Source: JBCBSZ01 sp039818945 (GTDB lineage: Bacteria > Actinomycetota > Acidimicrobiia > Acidimicrobiales > Poriferisodalaceae). From it: DNA of 64,000 nucleotides. The notes below the pieces were generated by a model. It made no database searches. It was not told where the DNA came from and was given only the letters and a program-made list of their open reading frames with translations. Positions 53,635 to 62,353 of this stretch are shown here, piece by piece; the first letter of the stretch is position 1; each line of letters opens with the position of its first letter. The position numbers and the translations under genes are program-made. The stretch spans positions 5,305 to 69,304 of the forward strand of contig JBCBSZ010000021.1 in assembly GCA_039818945.1 (NCBI GenBank), in the 5' to 3' direction.

Positions 53635-55884
53635 TCAGTGCCGGCGGCCGGCGCGGGTCAGTCCGGCGACATCCATCACCTCGGCGAGCGGGCGGAGATC
53701 CATCCAGTGCTGGTCGAGCGGGCGGTGGAACTCGGGATGCACCAGCGACGGGAGCCGGGCGAGTGGGGTGTAGCGCACCTTGCCCCGCTGGAGACCGATC
53801 ATCGCGCTCCGGGGCGTGTCGGAGAGCGCCTGCTCGATGAGGTGCTCGACGGACTTCGACGCGAGGCGCGCCGCCTGGACCCGATCGAAGGGCGACGGGT
53901 CGCCACCCTGCTGGACGTGGCCGAGGATGGCGGCGCGGACGTCGAAGTGGTCGCGGCCCTCGCGTTCGAACAGCGCCTTCAGGAACGGTGTCGTGTACAC
54001 CGGGTCGGCGTTCTCGCCCCGGATCACGAGACCGAGCCGCTTGCCGCGCGAGAAGCCGCTGATGAGATCGTCCACGGTGTTGACGAGGTCGTCGAGCGAG
54101 ATCCCGTCCTCCGGGAGGAAGACGCGCTCGGCGCCGCTGGCGAGCCCGCTCATCATGGCGAGGTACCCGCAGTCGCGGCCCATCACCTCGACCACGAAGC
54201 ACCGTCCCGAGGCCACCGCGGACTGCTTGATCTTGTCGACGTCCCGCACGATGCTGTTCAACGCCGTGTCGGCGCCGATGCTCAGCTCGGTCCCGGGCAG
54301 GTCGTTGTTGATCGACGCCGGGACGCACACGATCGGGATCGACAGCGCCGGGCGATCGGCGGCGCCGGCCAGCAGCGAGTGGGCTGCCTGGTACCCGGAC
54401 CAGCCACCCACCATCAGGATGCCGTCGAGGCGGTTGGCCTCGATCTGCGCACCGATGGCGTCGAGCGCCTCACCCGCCGGCTGGAACCGGCTCGTCCCGA
54501 GCTCCGCGCCGCCGCGCGAGACCCAGCCGTTGACGCTCATCCAGTCCATCTCCTCGAGGTCGCCCTTGCGGAGCCCCTCGAAGCCGTGGCGCACGGCCAG
54601 CATGGTGTGGCCGCGGTCGATGCCCATGCGGATGGCCGTCCTGGCCGCGGTGTTCATCCCCGGCGCGGGTCCGCCGCCGTGCAGGACGGCGAAGCGGAGC
54701 CGCCGCTGACCCGGCTCGGGGGGATGCGGCTTGGCCCGGACCATCGTCTCGAACATGTGGAAGGAGTCCCGGAAGCTCCCGCCCCGCATCTCCATGGCCC
54801 GGTCGTAGTCGCGCTGGGCGATGACGTCGGCGACCGCCCTGGTCATCCGGACGGAGTCCATGAGCGGCGAGCTGATGACCTCGTGTCCGCTGAGCCCGAT
54901 GACCTGCGGCTCGCTGTCGGGTGAGGAGGTGAGCTGCTCGACCGCGGCGTAGCCGAGCACCGTGCTGAGGTAGCGGTCGAAGGCGCTGGGCGCCCCACCC
55001 CGCTGCACGTGCCCGAGGCTGATGACGCGGGTGTCCTCACCGAGCTCCTCGCTCAGCACGTCCTTGACGTGCTGCGCAGTGATCGGGTTGCCGTCGCGAT
55101 CGCGGGCACCCTCGGCGACGATCACGAGGTTGAGGCGCCGACCGATCTCGCGCTGGGCCTTGAGGGCGCGACACATCGACGCCTCCCAGTCGTGCACCTC
55201 GGGCGGGTGCTCGGGGATCAGCACCCAGTTGGCGCCGGCGGCGAGCGCGGCCATGAGGGCGAGGTAGCCGCAGTTGCGCCCCATGACCTCGATGACCATC
55301 GACCGCTGGTGGCTCGAGGCGGTGCTGTGGATCGCGTCGATCGCCTCGGTGATGCGGTGCAGCGCCGTGTCGGCCCCGATGGTCATGTCGGTGCCGAACA
55401 TGTCGTTGTCGATCGATCCGACCAGCCCGACCAGCGTGAGCCGACGCTTCGTGTCGGCGAGCGCCTCGTCGATCTCGCCCCGCTCGGCCAGCTCGGTCAG
55501 CAGCTCGGGCCACTCCTCGCGGAACTCGTCGGCACCGCTGAGGCTGCCGTCACCGCCGATGACCACCAGGGCGTCGATGCCGCGCTGGACGAGGTTGCGG
55601 GCCCCCTTGCGCCGCCCGTCGCGGGTCCGGAACTCCTCGCAGCGGGCGGTGCCGAGGACGGTGCCGCCCTGGTGCAGGATGCCGCCGACGTCGTCGGAGC
55701 TCAGCCGCTGGATCGCTTCACCGCCGTCGACCAGCCCCTGCAGTCCCTCGTGGATGCCGTACACCTCGAGCCCGGCGTGGAGGCCGGCCCGGACGACGGC
55801 GCGGACCGCACCGTTCATGCCGGCCGCGTCGCCGCCGCTGGTCAGCACGGCGAGGCTCGTCGGGCCGTGGCTCGATCTCAACAT
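53635..55884 (-). CDS. Two-domain (eukaryote-like) 6-phosphofructokinase
   Basis: 749 residues made of two PFK domains in tandem, about 1-385 and 386-749. The N-half keeps the ATP and catalytic motifs: TSGGDAAGMN, IGGDGSLSGA (110-119) and GSIDNDMFGT (D159). The C-half has GGWSGY and ASINNDLPGTELSIGADTALN-like motif with the catalytic Asp changed to Asn, exactly the pattern of the regulatory half of animal and fungal enzymes. ATG at 55884 is preferred because CAGGAG is then correctly spaced; 55890 is possible. It precedes the PPi-type gene on the same strand. Confidence 0.92.
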   Translation of the reverse strand: MLRSSHGPTSLAVLTSGGDAAGMNGAVRAVVRAGLHAGLEVYGIHEGLQGLVDGGEAIQRLSSDDVGGILHQGGTVLGTARCEEFRTRDGRRKGARNLVQRGIDALVVIGGDGSLSGADEFREEWPELLTELAERGEIDEALADTKRRLTLVGLVGSIDNDMFGTDMTIGADTALHRITEAIDAIHSTASSHQRSMVIEVMGRNCGYLALMAALAAGANWVLIPEHPPEVHDWEASMCRALKAQREIGRRLNLVIVAEGARDRDGNPITAQHVKDVLSEELGEDTRVISLGHVQRGGAPSAFDRYLSTVLGYAAVEQLTSSPDSEPQVIGLSGHEVISSPLMDSVRMTRAVADVIAQRDYDRAMEMRGGSFRDSFHMFETMVRAKPHPPEPGQRRLRFAVLHGGGPAPGMNTAARTAIRMGIDRGHTMLAVRHGFEGLRKGDLEEMDWMSVNGWVSRGGAELGTSRFQPAGEALDAIGAQIEANRLDGILMVGGWSGYQAAHSLLAGAADRPALSIPIVCVPASINNDLPGTELSIGADTALNSIVRDVDKIKQSAVASGRCFVVEVMGRDCGYLAMMSGLASGAERVFLPEDGISLDDLVNTVDDLISGFSRGKRLGLVIRGENADPVYTTPFLKALFEREGRDHFDVRAAILGHVQQGGDPSPFDRVQAARLASKSVEHLIEQALSDTPRSAMIGLQRGKVRYTPLARLPSLVHPEFHRPLDQHWMDLRPLAEVMDVAGLTRAGRRH

Positions 55885-56193
55885 GGCCATCTCCTGAGCA
55901 ACCGGTCACCGGGCGCTGCCCGGGAGGTCGGAGCCATCGGAGCTCCTCCCTCCATCTCTATCGAGGTTCCTGCTGCCGGTCCACGCGCCGCGGGAGCGGG
56001 GCCTCCGGCGCGCGGGCCTGCCCGTCGCCGTCGGCGACAGCGGAGCGCTGCTCGTGCTGAAACGTGCACGGTCACAGTGAAGGATCCCCGGGTGTCGGAG
56101 GTGTTGCGTGGTGGTGTCAGCAGCGTGGCCCGTCGGTGATCTCGGCGGCACGGCCAAAGGTCCCGTCGACCGCGGCGTGGGACACTTGCGACG
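55885..56193. other. 309-bp divergent intergenic region
   Basis: No gene is visible. It must carry the promoters of the two-domain pfk (minus) and the CHMI gene (plus). A GTCGCC-GTC-GGCGAC inverted repeat lies at 56024-56038. GACACT (56179-56184 area) stands about 8 nt before the CHMI ATG and may be a leaderless -10. No recognised riboswitch or operator. Confidence 0.5.
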
Positions 56194-56589
56194 ATGCCGC
56201 ACATCGTGATCGAGCACTCGGCCAACCTCGAGGCGCACGCCGACGTCGACGACCTGGTGGCGGTCGTGCACGCGGCGGCGATCGCCGACGGCCTCCCGCC
56301 CGCCGACGGCCTGCGGACCAGGGCGGTGTCGCGCGAGCACTACCGGATCGCCGACGGCGACCCCGCGTGGGGGTTCGTCGCGATCACGGCCCGCATCGGC
56401 GCCGGCCGGGCCGACGGAGACAAGCGGCGGTTCCTCGACGCCCTCACCGAGACCGCCGACGCTTGGGCGCGGGAGATCGCGCCGCTGGACATCGCGGTCA
56501 GCGTCGAACTGCAGGAGATCGACCCGGCCTGGCGGGCCAATCGCAACCACGTCCGGGCGGCGATGGAGCGCCGCCGGACGGCGAGCTGA
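56194..56589 (+). CDS. 5-carboxymethyl-2-hydroxymuconate isomerase-like protein
   Basis: 131 residues, the family length. The mature N-terminal Pro follows the initiator Met (MPHIVIEHSANLEAHAD), as required for the catalytic proline of the tautomerase fold. Later blocks RTRAVSREHYRIADGDP and ITARIGAGRADGDKRRF match CHMI/HpaF. This isomerase acts in homoprotocatechuate degradation; no other hpa gene is nearby, so the pathway link is inferred only. It converges with the acyl-CoA dehydrogenase gene with no spacing. Confidence 0.86.
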   Translation: MPHIVIEHSANLEAHADVDDLVAVVHAAAIADGLPPADGLRTRAVSREHYRIADGDPAWGFVAITARIGAGRADGDKRRFLDALTETADAWAREIAPLDIAVSVELQEIDPAWRANRNHVRAAMERRRTAS

Positions 56590-57894
56590 TCAGCCCGGGC
56601 GGACCCACGCCATCGGCGCGTTGCCCTCGGCGTCGACCTTCTCCTCGTAGCCGTTGAGCTCGGCGCGGCCGACCACCATGTGGTGGACCTCGTCGGGGCC
56701 GTCGGCGAGGCGCAGGGTGCGCATGCTGGCGTACATCCGGGCGAGCGGCGTCCACTGCGACACGCCGATGCCGCCGTGCATCTGCATCGCCTCGTCGATG
56801 ATCTGACACACGCGTGCCGGGACCATCGCCTTGATGGCGCTGACCCAGATGCGGGCCTCGGCGTTGCCGAGCTCGTCCATGGCCTTGGCGGCCTGCAGCA
56901 CCATGAGGCGCATGGCCTCGATGTCGATGCGGGCCTTGGCGATGATCTCGGTGTTCGCCCCCAGCTTGGCCAGCGGGCGGCCGAAGGCCTCGCGGCCGAG
57001 ACCGCGGCCGACCATCATGTCGAGCGCCCGCTCGGCGGCACCGATGGCCCGCATGCAGTGGTGGATGCGGCCCGGGCCCAGGCGCACCTGGGAGATCTCG
57101 AAGCCGCGGCCCTCGCCGAGCAGCAGGTTGGTCTTCGGGACCCGCACGTCGTTGAGGCGGATGTGCATGTGGCCGTGGGGCGCGTCGTCCTCGCCGAACA
57201 CGTGCATCGCGCCGAGGATCTCGACGCCGGGCGTGTCGAGCGGCACGAGGATCTGGGACTGGCGCTTGTGGGGCGGTCCGTCGGGGTTGGTGACGACCAT
57301 GCAGATCATCACCTTGCAGCGGGGGTCGCCGGCGCCGGACGTCCAGTACTTCTCGCCGTTGATGACGTACTCGTCGCCGTCGAGGACCGCCCGGGTGGAG
57401 ATGTTCTTGGCGTCGGAGGAGGCGACGGAGGGCTCGGTCATGCCGAAGCAGGACCGGATCTCGCCGGCGAGGAGCGGCTCGAGCCACCGCTCCTTCTGCT
57501 CGGGCGTGCCGACCCGCTCGAGCACCTCCATGTTGCCGGTGTCGGGCGCGGAGCAGTTGAGGCACTCCGACGCCAGCGGCACCTTGCCGAGCTCGAACGC
57601 GATGTAGGCGTAGTCGAGGTTGGAGAGGCCCTCGCCGGTCTCGGCATCGGGGAGGAAGAAGTTCCACAGCCCCTGGTCCTTGGCCATCTGCTTGACCCCG
57701 TCGAGCAGCTCGAGCTGGCCGTCGGCGTAGCTCCAGCGGTCCTCGCGGCCCTCACCGAGCGCGTCGAACTTCTCCGACATCGGGACGACCTCGTCGGCGA
57801 TGAACTTCTTCACCGCGTCGAGCAACGGCTTGGCCCCCTCGCTGATCGACAGGTCGTACATCTCCGGCGTCCTGATCAGCCCCGGCACGCTCAT
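56590..57894 (-). CDS. Acyl-CoA dehydrogenase (ACAD10/11-like)
   Basis: 434 residues. CFGMTEPSVASSDAKNI, NGEKYWTSGAGDPRCKV, IRLNDVRVPKTNLLLGEGRGF, GREAFGRPLAKLGANTEII and MQMHGGIGVSQWTPLARM identify an ACAD of the larger ACAD10/11-like group. The active-site acid region is LRLADGPDEVH. It oxidises an acyl-CoA, possibly long-chain or 4-hydroxyacyl type. ATG with GAGGAGGG site, 77 bp after the P450 stop on the same strand. Confidence 0.92.
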   Translation of the reverse strand: MSVPGLIRTPEMYDLSISEGAKPLLDAVKKFIADEVVPMSEKFDALGEGREDRWSYADGQLELLDGVKQMAKDQGLWNFFLPDAETGEGLSNLDYAYIAFELGKVPLASECLNCSAPDTGNMEVLERVGTPEQKERWLEPLLAGEIRSCFGMTEPSVASSDAKNISTRAVLDGDEYVINGEKYWTSGAGDPRCKVMICMVVTNPDGPPHKRQSQILVPLDTPGVEILGAMHVFGEDDAPHGHMHIRLNDVRVPKTNLLLGEGRGFEISQVRLGPGRIHHCMRAIGAAERALDMMVGRGLGREAFGRPLAKLGANTEIIAKARIDIEAMRLMVLQAAKAMDELGNAEARIWVSAIKAMVPARVCQIIDEAMQMHGGIGVSQWTPLARMYASMRTLRLADGPDEVHHMVVGRAELNGYEEKVDAEGNAPMAWVRPG

Positions 57895-57971
57895 GGGTCC
57901 CTCCTCATCTGGCGACGGGGACGAACGTACTCGGCGGCGCGGCGCCGAGTCAGACCGAGCCGGGCGCCTTC

Positions 57972-59189
57972 TCAGCGGTTGAGCAGCACGGGGATGGAGC
58001 GCGGACCCCGGATCTGACCGTTGGCCCACGTGGTGTGCCCGTCGGGATCGAGCTCGTAGTCCGGGAAGGCCCGGATCCACTCCTGGAACGCCACCAGCAT
58101 CTCCATGCGGGCCAGGTTGGACCCGACGCAGCGGTGGATGCCGAGTCCGAACGCGCTGTGCCGGTTGGCGGCGCGGTCGACGACGAAGTCGTCGGCCTGC
58201 TCGAACATCGCCGGGTCGCGGTTCGCGGCGGGAAACGTGAGCAGCACCTGGTCGCCGGCGTGCATCGGGCAGCCGCCGACCTCGGTGTCGGCGATGACCT
58301 GCCGCGCCATCGTGACCGGCGAGTAGTAGCGGAGCACCTCCTCGACGGCCATCGGCCACAGCGGATCGTCGAGCGGGGTCTCGGCCAGCCGGCGGCGGTC
58401 CTCCGGGTGCTGGGCGAAGTGCCACAGGCCGGAGCCGATGCCGGACCAGGTGGTGTCGATGCCGGCGAGGATCAGCAGCGCCAGGTAGCCGGTCTGGTGC
58501 TCCTGGTCGACGACCTCACCGTCGATCTCGGCGGTCGACACGAGCGTGGCCAGGTCGTCGCGGGGATCGTCGAGTCGCTGCTCGATGAGGTGCCCGAAGT
58601 ACTCCTGCATCTCCAGACGGACCTGGTTGCGGACCTCGTTGTCCTTCGGGGCCACCTGGAAGTTGAGGTGGATCCAGTTCCGGAAGATGTCGGCGTCCTC
58701 CTCGGGGACCCCGATCATCTCCGCGATCACGTGCACCGGGATGTTCTGTGAGTACTGCTCGGCCGCGTCGGCCCGGTCGACGCCGTCGAGCTTCGCGATC
58801 AGGGAGCGGCAGTAGTCCCGCGTCGGTGCCTCGAGGGCGGCGATCTTCTTCGGGCTGAAGGCCGGGAGCAGGAGGCGCCGGTGTCCCTGGTGCTCGGGCG
58901 GGTCGGAGGTGATCGGCGGCGCCGGCCGGATCGGTGCGCCCGGCTGGCCCACGGCCACCCGGAACGACGAGAAGTGGGTGGTGTCGGCGGCGATGTGGGC
59001 GACGTCGTCGTGGGTGACCGGCATCCACGCCCGGCCGTAGCGCTCGGTGAAGGCGATCGGGCAGCCGGACTCGCGCAGCTCGCGGTAGATGGAGGGGGCC
59101 TCCTCCCCCCAGCGGTCGTCGAGCCAGTCCCAGTCGGTCTCCCAGTCCTGGACCGGACCGTGGACGTCCTGCTCGGTGTCGTACGCCAT
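57972..59189 (-). CDS. Cytochrome P450
   Basis: 405 residues, typical of soluble bacterial P450s. I-helix LILAGIDTTWSGIG, ExxR EEVLR, and haem loop FGLGIHRCVGSNLARME with the ligand Cys354. The SDPPEHQGHRRLLLPAFSPKK block is also standard. It needs a ferredoxin and reductase, neither of which is adjacent. The P450-ACAD pairing suggests oxidation of a terpenoid, steroid or fatty substrate followed by beta-oxidation. Ribosome site GGGGGAAGG. Confidence 0.95.
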   Translation of the reverse strand: MAYDTEQDVHGPVQDWETDWDWLDDRWGEEAPSIYRELRESGCPIAFTERYGRAWMPVTHDDVAHIAADTTHFSSFRVAVGQPGAPIRPAPPITSDPPEHQGHRRLLLPAFSPKKIAALEAPTRDYCRSLIAKLDGVDRADAAEQYSQNIPVHVIAEMIGVPEEDADIFRNWIHLNFQVAPKDNEVRNQVRLEMQEYFGHLIEQRLDDPRDDLATLVSTAEIDGEVVDQEHQTGYLALLILAGIDTTWSGIGSGLWHFAQHPEDRRRLAETPLDDPLWPMAVEEVLRYYSPVTMARQVIADTEVGGCPMHAGDQVLLTFPAANRDPAMFEQADDFVVDRAANRHSAFGLGIHRCVGSNLARMEMLVAFQEWIRAFPDYELDPDGHTTWANGQIRGPRSIPVLLNR

Positions 59190-59273
59190 GTCTGCCTTCC
59201 CCCTGCTCGGCGGGCCCCTCCGCCGCGACGCCCATCATCCCACGGCCCGTCACCGGTGGGACAGGCTGGGGCG

Positions 59274-60590
59274 ATGCCCGCCGCTCGCGCCCGTCCCTGG
59301 ATGTCCGCCGCCTCGATCGCTCGGGAGCAGGCCGTGCTCGACTCGCTGGTGGGGGCCGAGTCCGACTCGGTCGCCGACCGGGTCGAGCGGCTCGTGGTGG
59401 CGGGCCGGGCCACCCACGAGACCCGCTGCATCAACCTCAACCCGGCCACCAACGTGATGAACCCCCGGGCGGAGGCCCTGCTCTCCAGCGGGGTCGGCAC
59501 GCGCCCGTCGCTCGGGCATCCCGGCGCCAAGTACGAGACCGGCCTGCACGAGCTCGAGGAGGTCGAGGTCGTCGCCGCCGGCCTCGCCCAGCGGGTGTTC
59601 CGGGCGACCTTCGTCGAGGTCAGGGTGGCGTCGGGGTCGATCGCCAACCTGTACGCGTTCCTCGCGACCTGCCGACCGGGGGACCGGGTGATCGTCCCGC
59701 CGCCGTCGATCGGTGGCCACGTCACCCACCACCGGGCCGGGGCGGCCGGCCTGCTCGGCCTGGAGATCCACGCGGCGCCCGTCGACGCCGCCCGGTTCAG
59801 CGTGGACGTCGACGGTCTCGCCGAGCAGGCACGGCGGGTCCGACCGGCCCTGATCACCATCGGTGGGAGCCTGAACCTGCTCCCGCACCCGGTCGACGAC
59901 GTGCGCCGGATCGCCGACGAGGTCGGTGCCGCCGTGCTCTTCGACGCCGCCCACCTGGCCGGCCCGATCGCGGGCGGGGCGTGGCCCGACCCGCTGGCCC
60001 AGGGCGCCGATCTGATGACGATGAGCACGTACAAGAGCCTCGGCGGGCCGCCGTCCGGCCTCGTCGTGACCGATCGCGCCGATCTGGCCGAGCGGCTCGA
60101 CGCCATCGCCCACCCGGGCCTGACCGCCAACTTCGACGTGGCGAAGACGGCCGCGCTCGCGGTGTCGTTGCTCGACTGGGGGCTCGGAGGGCGGGAGCAC
60201 GCCCGGGCGATGGTGGCGACCGCCGCCCGCCTCGCCGACGAGCTGCTCGCGCTCGGGCTGCCGGTCGTCACCACCGTCCGGGGACCGACCGAGTCGCACC
60301 AGCTCGCCCTCGACGCCACCGGCTGGGGCGGTGGTCAGGCGGCCGCGGCCCGCCTGGAGGTCGCCGGGCTCCTGGCGAGCGGGATCGGGCTTCCGGATCG
60401 CGAGTCGCCGGACGGCCTGCCCGGGCTCCGGCTCGGCACCAACGAGCTCGTGCGCTGGGGGATGGGGCCGGACGAGATGCCCGAGCTGGCCGACCTGCTG
60501 CGGCGAGCGCTGTCCGACCCCGGCGCGGCGGCCCCGGGCGTCGCCGCCCTCCGGGCCCGCTTCCGCACCCTCCATCACGTCCACGTGTGA
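59274..60590 (+). CDS. Serine hydroxymethyltransferase-like PLP enzyme
   Basis: 438 residues of fold type I. The PLP lysine is K254 in MSTYKSLGGPPSGLV, where housekeeping GlyA has THKTLRGPRGG. Other blocks are LNPATNVMNPRAEALLSSGVGTR-type start, SLGHPGAKYETGLHELEEVE, VLFDAAHLAGPIAGGAW and RLGTNELVRWGM. It is related to SHMT but divergent, so it may be an aldolase or act on an alpha-substituted serine. Start ATG 59274; 59301 is possible. It is divergent from the P450. Confidence 0.85.
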   Translation: MPAARARPWMSAASIAREQAVLDSLVGAESDSVADRVERLVVAGRATHETRCINLNPATNVMNPRAEALLSSGVGTRPSLGHPGAKYETGLHELEEVEVVAAGLAQRVFRATFVEVRVASGSIANLYAFLATCRPGDRVIVPPPSIGGHVTHHRAGAAGLLGLEIHAAPVDAARFSVDVDGLAEQARRVRPALITIGGSLNLLPHPVDDVRRIADEVGAAVLFDAAHLAGPIAGGAWPDPLAQGADLMTMSTYKSLGGPPSGLVVTDRADLAERLDAIAHPGLTANFDVAKTAALAVSLLDWGLGGREHARAMVATAARLADELLALGLPVVTTVRGPTESHQLALDATGWGGGQAAAARLEVAGLLASGIGLPDRESPDGLPGLRLGTNELVRWGMGPDEMPELADLLRRALSDPGAAAPGVAALRARFRTLHHVHV

Positions 60591-60612
60591 GGGCTCAGGC
60601 GCGTTCGACCTC

Positions 60613-61179
60613 TCAGGCGCGTTCGACCACCTTCACCGGCTGCCCGGGGTGCCACGTCTCGATCTGGAGCCGGTCGCCGTCGGGGTGGATGGAGGTGAGG
60701 ACGACGTCGCGCAGCGAGAGGCGAAAGAGGGCGAACTCGAAGCCGCCGCCCTCACCATCGCCACCGTCGTCGCTGCCTGGCGCCTCGCCGCCGTCGTCGC
60801 TGCCAGGCGCCTCGTCGCCGTCGGCAGCTGCGTCGGCGAGGTGCTGGAGGTAGGCCGCCCGCTCGTCGGCGTCGGTGACCTCGAACGCGACGCCGGAGAC
60901 CTTCGCGTCGCCGCCGTCCATCGAGCCGTCGCCGGGGTGGGCGTGCAGGGCGCACCGCCCGTCGCGACCGAGATCGAGCGCCTTGACCGACCCGGGCATC
61001 ATCCCGATGGTCAGGTCGCCGTCGAAGAACTGGATCTCGGTGCCGCTGACCCGCGGCGAGCCGTCGCGTCGCAGCGTGGCGAGGACGTGGTGCTTGGCCG
61101 AGGCGAACCGGGCGGCCACCCGCTCGGCCAGCTCGGGTTCGGCGTCGACGAGGTCCTTCCAACGGTCCATGGGTGCCAT
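60613..61179 (-). CDS. PNPOx-fold flavin/F420-binding protein with Asp/Gly insert
   Basis: 188 residues. The split-barrel core ASAKHHVLATLRRDGSPRVS, GDLTIGMMPGSVKALDLGRD and RLQIETWHPG fits the pyridoxamine-phosphate-oxidase-like superfamily, which binds FMN, F420 or haem. A low-complexity insert near residues 121-143 holds two copies of EAPGSDDGG. ATG 61179 or 61170; neither has a good ribosome site, so it may be leaderless. Reaction unknown. Confidence 0.78.
   Translation of the reverse strand: MAPMDRWKDLVDAEPELAERVAARFASAKHHVLATLRRDGSPRVSGTEIQFFDGDLTIGMMPGSVKALDLGRDGRCALHAHPGDGSMDGGDAKVSGVAFEVTDADERAAYLQHLADAAADGDEAPGSDDGGEAPGSDDGGDGEGGGFEFALFRLSLRDVVLTSIHPDGDRLQIETWHPGQPVKVVERA
60764..60817. 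repeat. 27-bp tandem duplication within the PNPOx-fold gene
   Basis: Units 60764-60790 and 60791-60817 differ at two positions. In frame they encode EAPGSDDGG twice, with a related GGDGEGGG tail. Confidence 0.88.
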
Positions 61180-61191
61180 GATCGCAGCGGG

Positions 61192-62352
61192 ATGTGTCAC
61201 TCGACGGCGGACGTGATCGTGATCGGGGGCGGCATCGCGGGAGTGACCGCTGCTGCCCATCTCGCGCCGCACCGCAGCGTCGTCGTGCTCGAGGCCGAGT
61301 CGGCGCTGGCGCAGCACACGACCGGGCGGTCCGCGGCCCAGTTCCTCGAGAACTACGGCGGCGAGGCGAACCGCCGCCTGTCGATCGGGAGCCGCGCCTT
61401 CTTCGAGGACCCGCCCGAGGGCACGACCGACGCGCCGCTCCTGACGCCCCGCCCGTTCCTGTCGATCGGCGACGACGCCCACCTGCCGGCGCTGGAGCGG
61501 CACGCGGCCGAGGGGGCGGCGATGGTGCCCAGCATCCGGCTCGTCGATCGCGACGAGGTGCTCCGCCACTGCCCGGCGCTGCGCCCGGCGCGCGTCGCCG
61601 CCGGCGTGCTGGAGCCGGACGCCTGCGACATCGACGTGATGGCGCTCCACCAGTGCTTCGTCCGCCTCGCCCGCCGCCACGACGCACGGATCGTCACCGG
61701 TGCGCGCGTCGCCGGGCTGGCCCGCACGGGCGACACGTGGGTGGTCGAAGCCGGGGACGAGCGGTACGAGGCGCCGGTCGTCGTCGACGCCGCCGGCTCC
61801 TGGGCCGACCGGGTGGCGGCCTCGGGTGGCGTCGACCCGGTCGGCGCGATGCCGCTGCGGCGGACGGCGCTGACGGTCCGCGGTCCGGGCGACAGCGACG
61901 CATGGCCCCTCGTCTACGTCATCGACGAGTCGCTCTACTTCAAGCCCGAAGCCGGCGACCAGCTGTTGGTGTCGCCGGCGGACGAGGCGCCCAGCGAGGC
62001 GCTCGACGCCCGGCCCGAGGAGCTCGACGTCGCGCTCGCGCTCGACCGGCTGGGCGAGTGGACCACGCTCGACGTCCGCCACGTGCGGTCCAGCTGGGCC
62101 GGGCTGCGGACGTTCGTCGCGGACCGTCAGCCGGTCATCGGCTTCGACCCGGGCGCGCCCGGGTTCTTCTGGCTCGCCGGGCAGGGCGGGACCGGCATCC
62201 AGACCGCTCCGGCGTCGGGTCGGCTCGCGGCATCGCTGATCCTCGAGGGCACGGTGCCCGACGACCTGGCCGCGCTCGGGCTGACCGCCGCCGAGGTCGC
62301 CCCGGACCGACCGACCCTGTCGAGGACGCCGGCCGAGGGCCGAGCCCCGTGA
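61192..62352 (+). CDS. FAD-dependent DAO-family oxidoreductase
   Basis: 386 residues. N-terminal dinucleotide fold VIVIGGGIAGVTAA with LEAESALAQHTTGRSAAQF, and C-terminal GFFWLAGQGGTGIQTAPASGRL are typical of D-amino-acid-oxidase/sarcosine-oxidase-like enzymes. It likely oxidises an amine or amino acid to an imine, reducing oxygen or an electron carrier. The ATG is 12 bp from the start of the divergent PNPOx-fold gene, with only AGCGGG before it. Confidence 0.9.
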   Translation: MCHSTADVIVIGGGIAGVTAAAHLAPHRSVVVLEAESALAQHTTGRSAAQFLENYGGEANRRLSIGSRAFFEDPPEGTTDAPLLTPRPFLSIGDDAHLPALERHAAEGAAMVPSIRLVDRDEVLRHCPALRPARVAAGVLEPDACDIDVMALHQCFVRLARRHDARIVTGARVAGLARTGDTWVVEAGDERYEAPVVVDAAGSWADRVAASGGVDPVGAMPLRRTALTVRGPGDSDAWPLVYVIDESLYFKPEAGDQLLVSPADEAPSEALDARPEELDVALALDRLGEWTTLDVRHVRSSWAGLRTFVADRQPVIGFDPGAPGFFWLAGQGGTGIQTAPASGRLAASLILEGTVPDDLAALGLTAAEVAPDRPTLSRTPAEGRAP

Positions 62353-62353
62353 G

